Shown: positions 1 through 11,691, counted from the first letter of the stretch. The stretch is DNA of 64,000 bases from Tetrapyrgos nigripes (GCA_013368315.1 JAACJM010000026.1:248001-312000), one strand, 5' to 3'. The notes: a model not told the origin generated them from the sequence alone. Translations and numbers: made by a program.

Positions 1-1614
1 CCGAGTTTGAAAGAGAGCTGGAGTGGATTTTATCCAAACAAAAGCAGACCGCGTTGAATCAAGATGCTGAGGTGGCCAAGAAACTCAACGAAGAGGAATA
101 CGAAGAATGTGGCGATGGCATTGAGTGTGGCTGCTGCTTTTCATCGTATCCATTCGTACGTCGATATATTTTTAATTCTGCAAGCTTTTCTCATTCTGCA
201 TTCAGGACAAGATGGTCCAGTGTCAAGACGGTCATCTATTCTGCGCAACTTGCGTTACTTCGTATGCAGAAGGCCTCCTCGGATCCCACAACATCGGCAT
301 TGTTTGCATGGACCAATCGGGATGCAAACAGCCATTCCCAGCTTCCGAACTCAAGCGACTCCTTCCAGAAAAAGTTATGGAACTCTACGAGCGTGTAAAG
401 CAGAGGAAAGAGATTGAAATGGCTGGTCTCGAAAATCTCGAAGAATGTCCATTCTGCGACTACAAGTGTGTCATTGAGAACCCAGATGAGAAGTTGTTTA
501 GATGTGGAAACGAGGAAGACTGTGGTGCAATAACGTGTAGGCAATGCAAGAAATTAGTATGTCATATCAGTCGTTTGGTCTCTAGCATTGCTCAGTCCTC
601 TCTTCTTGTAGGACCATTTACCCAAAAGTTGTAAAGGTATGTTGTCTTGTTTAGATTGTTGGCTCAGCTCTAATAATATATTTTTTTGCTGAACCCAGAA
701 ATGGAAGAGGACCGAGTCCTAGATGGCCGCCACGCAATCGAAGAAGCCATGAGTGAGCATGTTGTTTACTGTGATCAGTATCGGTCAACTAATGCGCTCT
801 AGCTCGTGCTCTCATGAGGAATTGTCCCAATTGCCAGAAAGGTACGTCTCCTCATCTCTTGAGTAAAGACCACACTCTGACACAGCTGCCATTAGCGTTT
901 GTCAAAGAAGATGGGGTGCGTTTTTGTCTGTCTGGTTATCAAGGCCTATATATTTACCTTCGCAAATACAGTGCAACAAGATGACCTGCCCCAACTGTCG
1001 TACCTTGTCTTGCTACGTATGCAGGAAAGTTATCAAAGGTTACGACCACTTCAATGCAAGTCTACTCAGTTGTGAAATTGTTCAAGTACTCAAGTCTTTC
1101 TAGCAACAACCAAACGGTACTGCAGGCTCGTCCAGTTCGAGCTCCAAATGTCCTCTTTGGGAACCCGTGGATAATCGACATGCTGAAGATGTGAGTCTTC
1201 GTGCTGTGATGCAGGAGAACATTTGAACTGAAAATGCCTTAGGTGAAAGCTGCGGCCGCCAAAGCTATGGATGACTACAGACGTGACAATCCCGATGTTG
1301 ATGAAAAGGAAATCAAGGTCGACCTACCCACCGTCAAGCCCATTCAGGCTGGAATGCCGGGCATACCAGCTGGTTACCTACCCCCTGGAGCCCAAATCGC
1401 ACCCATCGCACCCATCGCACCCATTGCACCTCAGTTATTGCAGCCGCGCGCTAACTTGGACGCCATGGTCAACGTCCATCAGCTGCCGGGCTTTGGTCAC
1501 GTCATGAACGCTGCTCTGCATCCATTACCAAACCAGCTACCGGCATACGTTCTCAATCCTCCCCAATTCAATCCGCCCCCAGCACCCAGGGCAAGGCGTG
1601 TTCATCGAAGATAG
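1..1614 (+). CDS. RBR-type E3 ubiquitin ligase, RNF216/Triad3-like (5' end outside window)
   Basis: The gene enters from the left edge already open and ends at the TAG at 1612-1614. The spliced product shows a RING-like start (ECGCCFSSYPF, then QCQDGHLFCATC), an in-between-RING region (ECPFCDYKC, FRCGN, TCRQCKKL, DHLPKSC) and a second RING (NCPNCQKAFVKEDGCNKMTC, CYVC), followed by the KVIKGYDHF segment typical of RNF216/Triad3. RBR ligases pass ubiquitin through a cysteine of RING2; CNKMTCPNC places that cysteine here. The C-terminal tail carries a short API repeat (about 1399-1430). At least seven introns of 48-75 nt are needed; the one at 1056-1103 has a GC donor (GCAAGT), required to keep the frame into SKCPLWEP. 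The N-terminal part is missing because the window starts inside the gene. The family assignment is good; substrates are unknown. Confidence 0.85.
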
Positions 1615-1813
1615 ATGTCCATAAACTATGACTGCTATATGTAGTACTATTGTTACACTTTACAAGAAAGTTACATCAGAAATAAACCTACTCAGTATCA
1701 ACATAACAAAGCAAGAGATCGCAAACACGAGATTCCAAACGGTACACTACATAGATCTGATCCAAATTGAAAGTGTAAGATGATAAATATTCGAAGAGAC
1801 GATAGGCTCAAGC

Positions 1814-3028
1814 TCAAGCAGAGGTCGCTGCGGGAGCAGGATTTGCTGCCTATTATTCAAAGTTGATGACTTGACTCAAGAGCAGGAAAGTAGTTGAATC
1901 ATACCTTTTCCTTCTTGGAGGCAGGTTTCTTGGCAGTTTTAGCCTTGGAAGCAGGTTTGGCCTTTGTTGATTTGGAAGCGGACTTTGCTGCTTTAGCTTT
2001 GGAGGCAGGTTTTTTAGCAGTGGTCGACGCCTACAATGATAACTCAATCAGAGAGGACTCAGCCAATGATGACGTTCAGCAACATACCTTCTTAGCTGTA
2101 GTGGTCTTCTTAGCGGTCGAGGTCTTCTTGGCGAGAGCGGGTTTCTTCGCTGAAGTAACCTTCTTTGATGCGGTAGTCTTCTTCGCTGCAGCAGGCTTCT
2201 TAGCAGCAGCGGCTGGCTTTTTGGCGGCAGCAGCCTTAGCGGAAGCCTTGGTCGTAGTGGAAGCCTTGGTAGCTGCCTTAGTAGCTGCTTTGGCAGGAGC
2301 CTTCGCCTTGGTCGCCGACTTGGCTGCACCTGGTTTCTTCGCAGTGACAGTTGACTTGGCAGCGGATGCTTTGGCTTTAGTAGCAGGGGCTCTAGAGGTG
2401 GTAGTTTTGCTAGTGGAGGCTTTGGTGGATGCAGGTTTCTTTGCGGCAGGTTTGTTCTAGGTTGACGGTCAGATGCAATGTGAGACATAGTGCGACGACA
2501 GACACACCTCCTTGGCAGCGTCGGCGCGAGCAAGCTTAACCTTTCCAGAAGGCCCTAGAGACGATATAAGTGGACAAATTGGATGCAAGAGTAGCTTGGG
2601 GTCTACCTTTTGGGAGGACAAAAATGTCCTTCTCACTACCCGAAGTGATGGCACGATTGAGCTGACTGTTGGCAGTAGCGTTAATTTCAATCTTGTACTT
2701 GTTCTCAATGAACTGCAGAGATGGGTTGGAGAAGGGAGGACGCCCCAGGTTAGTGTGTAATCAACGAGTGTGTGGAGTGGCGAAATCGAACCTTCTTGAT
2801 CGTTGGGCGAGAAACACCGACACGAGAGTCTTCTGGGTGAGCGACGATACATTCCTAGTAGCAAATAGTTCAGTATTCGAAGTATAGAAAGTCTCGAGGG
2901 AGGGTGTAGGAGAAACTGCTCACCTTAATCATATCTACCCAAGATGGGTGTGCAGCGGCATGGGATTTGGAAGCAGATGCTTTAGCCTTGCTAACGGTCG
3001 TAGTTGATGCTTTCTTAGCTGCGGCCAT
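1814..3028 (-). CDS. Linker histone H1
   Basis: The start is ATG at 3028 (MAAAKKASTTTVSKAKA). Splicing small exons gives a complete H15 winged-helix domain: HPSWVDMIK, ECIVAHPEDSRVGVSRPTIK, FIENKYKIEINATANSQLNR, AITSGSEKDIFVLPKG, PSGKVKLARADAAKE. After it comes a long lysine/alanine/proline tail (repeats like AAKKPA, TTKAS) typical of H1, ending NPAPAATSA at 1814. The tail makes the opposite strand look open as an alanine/phenylalanine-rich frame, which is only a shadow. Histone H1 binds the nucleosome dyad and linker DNA. About seven exons are split by introns of roughly 50-70 nt, so this is not an intronless replication-type histone gene. A CACGTG box lies at 3153-3158, upstream of the start. 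Confidence 0.93.
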
Positions 3029-4058
3029 TATGATAGAGGGGTTTGAAAAGGGGGAGAAGAGATTGGATATGCGGTTGAGGGGGGCAAGGAAGGAATGGGT
3101 CTTACTTTGGTGGTGTGGTTCCGAAAGCATTATTAGCATATAAATGCTATATCACGTGACACACTGCTCAGCTTGTGAACGAGATAGACGTCGGGAGGAA
3201 GGTTGGTGAGTTCGGAGTTGCGAGGAATGGATCATGAGAGGACAAAGAGTCGCCACGGAGATCATGACAAAAATCCGAGAAGGAGGAGACTCAGAAAAGG
3301 CCCAAGTAATGGGAGAGAGTGTCCAGAGCGGGTAGTAAATAGTTGTCGTCATTGTTTACCGTCATAGTACTGGACACAATGTATAGCCACGAAAAGCACA
3401 GATGCAATGAGAGTCGACATTGGGACTTGAGATGGTCATTCTACACAACGAGGACTGGCTGGAAGATTGAGAGAAAGGTGAAGGAAGCTACGGCAAGTTG
3501 CGTGATTTAACCGAGATTATCGCCTTCCGGACCGCTCAACATTGTATACTTGTTATTATGGCTTGAACTTCAGTCGTTGATAGGGAAAAGAATATCAATA
3601 CAGTATACACATACATTATGTATCATGGAAGACAGTAAAACGCCACTACACCACCCAAGAGGAGAGAGTGGTAAACATACGCATAGCCATATAATGAACC
3701 ATGAATGCAGAAAAGGTGGTGAAAAGGGCGTACTAATGTAGGAACACAAAAAATGCTAGTATACGTATAACCCACAATACGGGCTCATCAAAAGGATATG
3801 TACGTGTAGAGTGGGGGTATTCTTTAGTCTTGATATAGATGTAGACAGATCGAGAATGAACGCGAAGAGGAAGATTGATTACAGACGGAGAGATTGTAAA
3901 TGTACTTTGACTCGCTTCGCCTCGAGGAAATCCATGGGAAAGATAGAACAAACAAAAATGAGAATACAGGGGGGGCAGAAAGACAAATTGTATGATACAA
4001 ATCTAGACTGCAAACAACTGATTGAGATGCGAAAGCGAAGAGAATAGGAAAAGGAAAT
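3029..4058. other. Intergenic region, 1.0 kb, upstream of H1 and downstream of the Gds1-like gene
   Basis: I see no convincing coding sequence. The region is the H1 promoter side (CACGTG at 3153-3158 next to an AT-rich patch around 3131-3150) and then the 3' flank of the Gds1-like gene. Short open frames here have neither splice context nor recognisable composition. Confidence 0.6.
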
Positions 4059-6479
4059 TCATGCCCTCATAGAACGCGTACGAATTCGGGCAGCTTTGTC
4101 TGCGACTCTCTTGGATCGACGGAGAGGCTTATCGGTTTCGATGGACTCGGTACACGTGTGAGAAGGTAATGGCACTGGCGGCAGTTCAGGAGACGGCGGA
4201 CATGAAGATAAAGGCGATGACGGAGGAGAGTAAGTAGCGGGATATTCTAGATCCGGCTTGTCGTTTTCCCATTCCAAATTGACGCAGAGCTCATCAAAAA
4301 TTCGTTCTTCAGTGGCACTCAGAGGAGGTGGTGGTAGAGAGGGCGACAGGGTCAATGGGGCAAGGGCTGACAGCTGATGCACGTGCTGATGGTGTATATC
4401 ACTGGCGTCATCCCTTACTCGTGAAGTCAAGGACGTTGCCGATAGAGCGATAGCAGCTGGACTTGCCGCTCTTTCGGGTTCACCGAAACTTTTGCCAAAC
4501 TGCCCAGTAAGGTTACCCTGCCGTTCGCTCAGGACAAACTGTCTGAGGGCACTTGGGAAACGCTCCACAAGCATATCGCTGAAGAAGAGGTCAACAGCTG
4601 CAGCGTCTCGTGGATGTTTCAAAGGATGGTCACGGACATAGGCACGTGCAGCTGGTAAAGGTACCCACACACCCTGCACGAGCAGAGAACCTTCCGTGAT
4701 GACAGTAGCTCCAGGGATGGTAGTAAGTACCGGATGCGGCGACTGGGCGTATATGAGGATGGGAGAAAGATTGACAAAGTCGGTGTCAATGCGACGAAGC
4801 AACGTGTGGGGACCGAGACTAGTCTGATAGACTGATATACCTATGGAAGTTTTAGAGAACGATGAGACAAAACTGATAAAAACAGAGCTTACCTTCTACT
4901 TGGGTGGCGAAAATTTCTGGCTCGCAAGGTTCACAAGTTTTGACGATTACGACATCAGAATGCTCTCCTTTTTTGATCCTAGTATCGCTGGGAGAAACGC
5001 ACGCAACGGGCAGTGAACTGACAGAAAGTTCGTGGATCAGTGTCGTGAGAGATTGAGGCAGAGTAGATTCGGCTGAATGAGCCATAGGAGGATAGTCATG
5101 TGCCGTTTCGTCCAAAATAAGGCCGGTAGGGGAAACTGGGGATGAGATATCAGGCTGCCTCCACGTGGTGAAAGACGGGCCAGTGAAGGAAAGGCTGAGA
5201 GGTTCCTCCTCCTGTTTGATTGGAGGAGATGCGGAAGCGGAAGGTGAAGAACTCCAGGCCTTGTCCCAATCCAAGAAATCTGGGAATGCATCATCTTCTT
5301 TAATGATGGGGTTTGGAACGTCAAAGGTACCGAATTTAGCTGTGTGAAGGTCAGAATCTTCCCAGTGGTCCAAAATGCCTTGTACGTCAGTTGGCTCCTC
5401 TTTGACTAAGACGGTACGAAGAGGAGAAGCAGAAGGAGAGCGGGGACCGGGCGACTCTCCCTCATCTGGATCAAACTCGGAAGAGGAAAAATCGCCGTCG
5501 TCGTCGTCGTCGTCATCGTCATCGTAGTCTTCCCCTTCTTCATGGTAGTTCATCTGTACCGATATATCGTCTTCTTCATCCATTTCTATATCTGAGCTAT
5601 CAGCCGGCTCTTCATCCGACTCTGGCGGAGGAGAGGCACCCGACCTAATGCTATACGGCACGGACGGCGATCGGCGAGGATAATCAACAGAGGGGTCGGT
5701 AGGAGTGTATGGGATGTCTGGGGAGTAGGGAGGATAAGGAGGCAAACAAGACTCGGAAATGGTGGTTTGTCGTAATTTTAGCTGTGCAAGAGTGGGAAGC
5801 TTGAGAGTGAGACGCTGCTTTGGAGGAGGCGCCTCGTTTTCGCTGTCACTTGTGGAGTCATCTTCTTCCGAATGAAAGTCGCGATCGGACGAGATACCCC
5901 GGCGTTTGCGTTTGTATCCTGCGGACTGGGTGTGCTGGGAGAGACGAATGCCCGCGCGTGCAAAAGGGCACGGGGCACCAGTGGCTCTGGAGAGATACCA
6001 GACGGTTGTGCCGCGACGGAAATTGGTTGATCGGGAAGGACCAGCTTCTAGGCGAGAGCCACCCGAACGGGAATAAAGGGCGGGGAGAAGAATATCATCC
6101 GCAGTTGACCCAGAAAGGGTATGTTTGAGCAGAAGAGGCTGGTCTTGTTCGACTTCGCAGCGCTGTATATGGGAACGGAGGTAGGACGTGATTGCCTGGG
6201 AAGCGGCGGAGGCGCTGGACTCGGATAAGCGAAGAGAACTGGAGAAGACGAAGAGAGGACGTACTTGAGACAGACGAGGCCGTTGGCTATAGCGAGATCA
6301 GTGAGGTCCTTGACGGTCATGGCGCGGTTGTCGACGGCGAGGAAGGCGCGACGAATGGCGTGGAAGACCTTGCTGTTTGCATCGTCGGGATGAAGGGCTT
6401 GGTCGGTGGCGGGTTGCGGGGGAGGGCTTTGCTGGGCCTTGAAGGAGGGTCTGTGGGTCGTACGCAGTGAATATTGCAT
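4059..6479 (-). CDS. Gds1 winged-helix domain protein with C-terminal APSES/KilA-N-like region
   Basis: The start is ATG at 6479 (MQYSLRTTHRP). The N-terminal block SKVFHAIRRAFLAVDNRAMT, VKDLTDLAIANGLVCLN, ASQAITSYLRSHIQRCEV, followed by RRGTTVWYLSRATG, matches the fungal Gds1 winged-helix family. An intron splits GLVCLN/ASAASQ; the acceptor before CGCCTCCGCC keeps frame. The middle is disordered, with a run of nine aspartates and many SP/PP motifs. After an intron near 4840-4890 the C-terminus reads LLRRIDTDFVNLSPILIYAQ and LLVQGVWVPLPAARAYVRDH, which resembles the core of APSES/KilA-N DNA-binding domains (GVWVPL), and it ends with a basic stretch (RRSKRVADKAARIRTRSMRA). I infer a nuclear regulator. 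The Gds1 call is good; the APSES-like call is by eye and less sure. It is divergent from Sfi1, with 174 bp between the start codons. Confidence 0.75.
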
Positions 6480-6653
6480 GAGGGGGGCATGATTGATCAA
6501 ACTTTTCACTTCTTTATTAGAAGACGGATCTATTCTAGCCTTTTACGTCATCACCCTGTGCATTCTTATCATCCTTTGTTGTCAGGCCGTTGTCAAGCCG
6601 AAAACGTGCCTCCTGTCCGCGTGACGCTGCGTGACCGACGCGTTGTTGATGCC

Positions 6654-9600
6654 ATGTTTCGACCACCGCGGTCATCGTCGCCTGCAAAACCTTCAGATTT
6701 GTCGCGTTCTTCAGCCATCTCCGCTGTCCCCGAGCTCACCGGCCTCACCCCAGAAGACGTTCAACTCATTGACGCCATTATAGACGAAGCAGGCCCTACT
6801 GTATCCACCTTCTTGCCCGTCTTCAAGGTCTATAGCGATGTTCTGTCAAAGCGTGGTCTCGATCCTCGCGAGACAAATTATTATGGCAAGCTGATCAAGT
6901 TGGGAACGCTCAAGGGAAGCAATTGGGGAGAGAAATGGAGAATGGTCAAAATGCAGAATGGCTATGATGTTGACCCACCAAAATCTACCAAGGCTCTCGG
7001 AAAAATGAAACTCACTCGCCCGCCGCCCCTTTCTCCACTCACCAACGACCTGCTGTCTTCCACTACCTCCAACCACGTCGATTCCGAGATTGACTATGAT
7101 GACACGATAACACGCCCCATAAACGTCTTGCGACGTAGAGCACCTAGCCCTTCTGACTTGACCAGCAATACGCTTGGCCTTGACCTTGGGGACCACCCAA
7201 TCCTCTCAGCACCCACTTCATCTCCCATGATTCGTCCCTACTATTCAAACCGTCGTTTCGACGCTGAACCTTCGGAACCAACAGCCGCTTCTTCCTCTCC
7301 TTCATTACCGTCATACCGAGCAGCTGCACAAGATCGTCGTATCCCAAGAACTCCCATATCACACACCCGTTTCCAGCCAACCGTAGCAGCGAGCTCTTCA
7401 AAATCCGTCTCTACTCCATCTCATGATCCTCCAACACGTGGCAGTGCAATTAACGAGGAAGAAGCATGGAAAAAGGTCAAGATGCTGCAGGATGAGAAAG
7501 AGGCGGATAGATTTAGGCAGGAGAGGCTTTTGGAACGGTGTTGGGATGTCTGGAAGCAAGGTTACAAGTGGATCATTGTACGTCTCATCAGTATCTGCTT
7601 CGCTCTGGTAACTTAGGCCTTTTCTTCGAGACCATCGACCAACAGGTCGCCGATGCGAGGGACAATATGATTCTCCATATGGTGCTGCAGCGATGGTGTC
7701 GTCGGACGGCCGAGAAACAAGCTTTTTACAAGCGAGTAGACGACATCGCTAACAACCGCATCCTGCTCAAATGCTACAACAAATGGAAACTGCGTATCAA
7801 GGAGAAATACCAAACAAAATGGCGCCATGATATGAGAGTCAAGATTCATATTGTTCGGCGCAACCATACCGAAAAGCTGCGTAAAGACGCGTGGGCTAAA
7901 TGGCGACAGTTGTATCAATCTCGTTTAGCTGATCAGCGCTATTCTGAACAACTGGTCATACGGTTTTTTCTGCATTGGAAAAGGAGATTGGTGCAGCTTG
8001 ATGAGTCGAGGGCGGTTGCAGACCAGGCATCTCATGGTCGAATATCAAGAGTTGCGGAAGATGCTTGGGACCATTGGAAGCATGTCACTGATTTGCGTAG
8101 CAGAGAGCGAGCAATAACAGAAAGAGTGAGTCTGAGGATCATGGGCGAAACTCTTTCCGTGTTTAGGAAGCGGATGTAAGTCATCTCAACTCCTCTTTAT
8201 GCTGATCTTCTGACTGTAGATTCATCAGGGAACAAATCTATCGAGCAGAAGCCTTTTACAATTTCTCTGTCGCCAAACGAGCGTTTGTAATATGGAAGGC
8301 AGCCAGAGATCGTATCAGAGTACGCCACCCTCATCCTATCAAGCTATTGGCGTCGTTGACATCAAGTTGTAGGCTTTAGAACGTCGGGCTGACAAGCATA
8401 TCAACCGCGAAGACCATGTTCTGCTACAAGCAGTAATGAGGGTCTGGAAAGCTCGTGAACGAGGAACACTTCTCAAGACTGTCAAGGCTTCCCGGTTGTT
8501 AAAAGGACATTGGGCTATCTGGAAAGCACGATTGGAAGAAAACCGACGCCTCGAGAGTAAGTCTACCTCTTTGGTTTTGACAATGAACAGTTATTCATAT
8601 CGCATCCTAGATATCGCTATCCAATATTCTCAACAACCTCATTCAAGTGTCGCCGTCAACGCGTTCACTGTATGGAGTAGAGCGTACGCAAGCCACCTAA
8701 ACTCCGGTTTGTTTGCAGACCAGTACTACGCTAGCCGGCTTGTTCATCGGCAGATTCGACATTGGTGTCAGCTGTTCTTGAAACAAAACGCATTGATAGA
8801 GAAGGCGCGGCAGATTCATGATAGTCATACCTTAAGAAGAGCTTGGGATTTGATGAGGGCCAGGTATGGACAACGAATAAGGGCTGCCAAGCTCCGTGAA
8901 ATTGAACGAGAAAAGTTGCGAAAAGTATTCTCATGTAGGTCTTTGCTCTATTCTATACGAGAAAGTTTGCTGAGATTCAACGTTTTGTAGTCTGGGTGCA
9001 GAGGGCTCAGCAAGGTATCCACCGTCGGTTTGCTGAGCAAACGATTGCGGATAGAGTGAGAAAGGTAGGCTTCTATTTAAAAAGGCCGGTCTAATTCTGA
9101 CACTGGACCCAGCGTATTTTGAGGACGACACTAACACATTGGACAAACCGTGTAATCGATCTAAAAGTACGCGAACTGGAGGTAGCTCAGCATCATGAGA
9201 TGCAGACTCTGGTGTATGTCTTGGTTTACTTCTCAGAACGGTGTTCTGATCTACTTTTATCCCTTAGGGCTGCCTTCTCAAAGTGGAAACGCATTCGTTT
9301 GCGCCATACAGAAGAACTCGGTCTTATGGAAAGTTATCAAGAGGTTAGGCGCCAAGGTACCTGTTGTCTATTGTGCATATGAGGAACCCCTAATCTCATC
9401 TATACATATCTCGAAAACAGAGCACGTACGCCGCTTATTTCATCATTGGCTTTCTGCTGCGCGCATGTCTCGCAACAGACGTATCACTTTAGCTGCTAGA
9501 GAAGAAGAGATGAAGTTTGCGACGATTGCTGTAGCATGGGACAGATGGAGAGAACGCTTCAAGGATGAACGTTTGCGACCTTTGGTTTGCCGTCCCTTCG

Positions 9601-10559
9601 TCTGCCGTCTATGGCATCAAACTGACATATATCACACAGGAACATATTTCTACTGTCCAGAATAAGGAAGCCCTCAAGTATCGTGCTTGGATGACATGGA
9701 AATCAAAGACCAAGGTATGTCTGTCGTATATTATGTACTTTTCACCCCCGTTGTTTGGTTCGCTAATCTTTTTGCTTCTAGTCCCTACCGGCCGTCAATT
9801 TCCACAGCAAACATCTCAGGGCCAGATATTGGAAAATTTGGCTCAATGCTCTGCCTCGTGCACTACAGGCCAAGCAAGCTCGGGAGATGGATCAGCAGTC
9901 ATTGCTCAGTAAGAGTGGCTTCCTCACCACTTGCGATTGGATATTGACTGGATTTCCATAGAAAAGTGCCTTGACAAGTGGGCCCAAGCTCATCGAACCA
10001 AGTTGGCACTAAAAGCAGTGGCGTAAGTTTATTGTTTCCTTCTCAGCCAAGCAACTTTTCTAAATGTCTATACAATTTGTGTAGGCGAGCTCGGTACTTC
10101 CCAGTACCAACTTCAACAGGGCCTCATCGACCTGTTACTTCCACTCGGCCGTTCCCTGCTGTTCTTTCTTCCGCTCCACGTAGCCGTTTCGGTCAACGTG
10201 CCAAACGTACACCAAGCTCCGACGAGGAGGAGCACTCTTCACCTGGACCTAGTGAGCCACGATCCAAACCGCTTGGTGTTCGGCCTGGACTGTTTCCTTC
10301 GAGAGCCAGGTCCGAAGTCAGCCCGACGCGTACACTTTTCTCCCCACCGAAAAGTAGAGATCCCAGTCCAGCAAGGTCGACCAAATCCTCGGTGCCTGCG
10401 CCTTGGTATATTAGAGAACGCAGTCCAGTTAGGGTACCTCCTCCCCCAAGCTCTGCAGGTGGTGAAGGGAGAAGTAGACTTTGGTATGAGCTTCGCGAGG
10501 TGCGGCAAAAATCAAAGACGCCGTCTGAGCGTTCACAACCACCAAGGGAACCGCCGTGA
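6654..10559 (+). CDS. Sfi1-like spindle pole body / centrin-binding repeat protein
   Basis: I chose ATG 6654 (MFRPPRSSSPAKP); an earlier in-frame ATG at 6474 would overlap the divergent promoter. Residues from about 25 on (TGLTPEDVQLIDAIIDEAG, VLSKRGLDPRETNYYGKLIK) form the conserved N-terminal region. From about residue 300 there are many tryptophan repeats of Sfi1 type: VLQRWCRR, CYNKWKLRIKEKY, AWAKWRQLYQSR, FFLHWKRRL, AWDHWKHVT, VFIVWKAAR-like, MRVWKARERG, HWAIWKARLEE, FTVWSRAYASH, LTHWTNRV, FSKWKRIRLR, LFHHWLSAARMSRNRR, KCLDKWAQAHRTK. In Sfi1 such helices bind centrin/Cdc31 at the half-bridge during spindle pole duplication. Exon 1 ends at 7560 (CAAG/GTTACA), and exon 2 starts at 7617. 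The C-terminal 150 residues are a disordered S/P/R-rich tail with SPxR sites. At least ten introns of 45-60 nt occur. Confidence 0.85.
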
Positions 10560-10909
10560 CGGTGAAAGGGTGGGCAGTTGCCCGTATTCCTATTATTATT
10601 TGTTCCCCTATGCTTATACGCTGTTATGCTATGTCAATGTTGTCCATGTTCTTGCTATGCGCTGTACTATATCCTACCTCCTCCAAGCAATTATTTGCGG
10701 ATTTGAGACTTTGCTGAGAGTGGATATGTTCTTTTGAGGTATTCCTTTAGTAAAGGGTAAATGGAGAGAAAAACACAAGCTGTCACGGTATGCAGGAGTA
10801 GAAGAGGAAGATGACACTTGTGTCAGTAATCAACAGCAGCCTAAAGTGACGAGCAACAACGCACCAAATGCTTCTATCTGCCAATGCAAGAACTCATCAA
10901 TCCCTTGCA
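10560..10909. other. Intergenic, convergent 3' flanks of Sfi1 and PIG-Y-like genes
   Basis: This stretch of about 350 bp lies between two convergent stop codons. I find no supportable gene or structured element in it. Confidence 0.6.
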
Positions 10910-11214
10910 TCACGAATTCCTATAATACTGCCAGCCCACCCAATTCGCAATCACAAAATATGCTCCAGTAGGTATGATGAAGAGGGCGAAATACTTGTAG
11001 TGCGTGTCTTGAGCTACTGCGTCGAGGACCTGCATACAGGAAGAAACAACATCCAGACTCTGATCAGTGCTGAGTGAAAGAGCGAAAGACGGAAGACGAA
11101 AGGTACCAGATTACCGGTAGTGGGGAGAAATGCGCTCAACAGCACAGCGTAGCTGGTAACAGCAAAGAAAAGAGCTGTAATAACGATCAACGCGTGTCCA
11201 AGGCTAAGACCCAT
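10910..11214 (-). CDS. PIG-Y-like subunit of GPI-GlcNAc transferase
   Basis: This is a tiny two-exon gene of about 75 residues. Exon 1 from ATG 11214 encodes MGLSLGHALIVITALFFAVT and SYAVLLSAFLPTTGNL, a first membrane helix. After one intron the second exon encodes VLDAVAQDTHYKYFALFIIP, TGAYFVIANWVGWQYYRNS, a second membrane helix with the YxxxLFxxP...NWxGxxxYRN pattern that matches PIG-Y (human PIG-Y is 71 residues with two transmembrane helices). PIG-Y works in the ER-membrane complex that adds GlcNAc to phosphatidylinositol, the first step of GPI anchor synthesis. Length, two-helix topology and the C-terminal motif support the call. Sequence-only recognition of such a small protein leaves some doubt. 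Confidence 0.72.
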
Positions 11215-11361
11215 AGTTATTCTACTTCGACTTGAAATTCAAGCGAGGAAAGAGATGTTCATGATGATGGTGACAGCAAGAAGCTTTTGTTTATCACACG
11301 CTGAGAATGTTTACAAAATCATAATGCACTGCTAATGTACAGAATGCCGAACGAAAGCGAA

Positions 11362-11650
11362 TATGCGTACGAAAGAGCTACATGAAGACTAGTCCCAAAA
11401 ACCCTAAGAGGTTCCCAAAAGCCCAAGAAAAAATAAAACAGTGAGGAATAACGAATGGTACATCAGTATGTAAGTTGGTGAAGTACACTGGCGTATGCGT
11501 GCGGAAGAGCTACATTGTTTAAAGAGGCGAAGCAGACTGGAATGCAAAGAACTTAAAACCCGAGGAAGTAGGTCGCTGGAAGCCCAAAAAAAACAGTGAG
11601 GAATTACGAATAGTACATGTACAAGTTGGCGTACTTCATGAAGTACACCG
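11362..11650. repeat. Diverged tandem direct repeat, two copies of about 130-155 bp
   Basis: Copy A (11362-11490) and copy B (11494-11650) share in the same order: a TATGCGT(A/G)CG start, AAGAGCTACAT, an AAGCCCAA plus A-run, ACAGTGAGGAAT(A/T)ACGAAT, an AGTACAT-like block, AAGTTGG and a GAAGTACAC end. Copy B has an insertion of roughly 25 bp. The two copies abut. It looks like a local duplication in noncoding DNA; no terminal inverted repeats or target-site duplication are visible. Confidence 0.7.
11631..11646. repeat. Perfect 16-bp palindrome
   Basis: GTACTTCATGAAGTAC is its own reverse complement. It sits inside repeat copy B, about 45 bp downstream of the stop codon of the minus-strand orphan gene. 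In RNA it could only form a hairpin with no loop, so a protein-binding site or chance is more likely than a stem-loop. Confidence 0.6.
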
Positions 11651-11691
11651 AGTGATAGACTTTATGACGGGCTTGTAGAGGAGTATCGTGG

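Larger units (their letters stand above)
11215..11691. other. Intergenic region with imperfect tandem duplication
   Basis: The region lies between the PIG-Y-like start and the 3' end of the next minus-strand gene. It holds a diverged direct repeat (11362-11490 and 11494-11650) and a perfect 16-bp palindrome (11631-11646), listed separately. No coding sequence is supported. Confidence 0.6.

Noticed and set aside
1894..2460. Long plus-strand open frame of A/F/V/L-rich residues
   Set aside because: It is the antisense of the Lys/Ala-rich tail of histone H1, whose composition removes stops from the opposite strand.
10560..10737. Extension of an alternative plus-strand frame past the Sfi1 stop
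   Set aside because: It is a different frame from the Sfi1 C-terminus and has no start or splice support.
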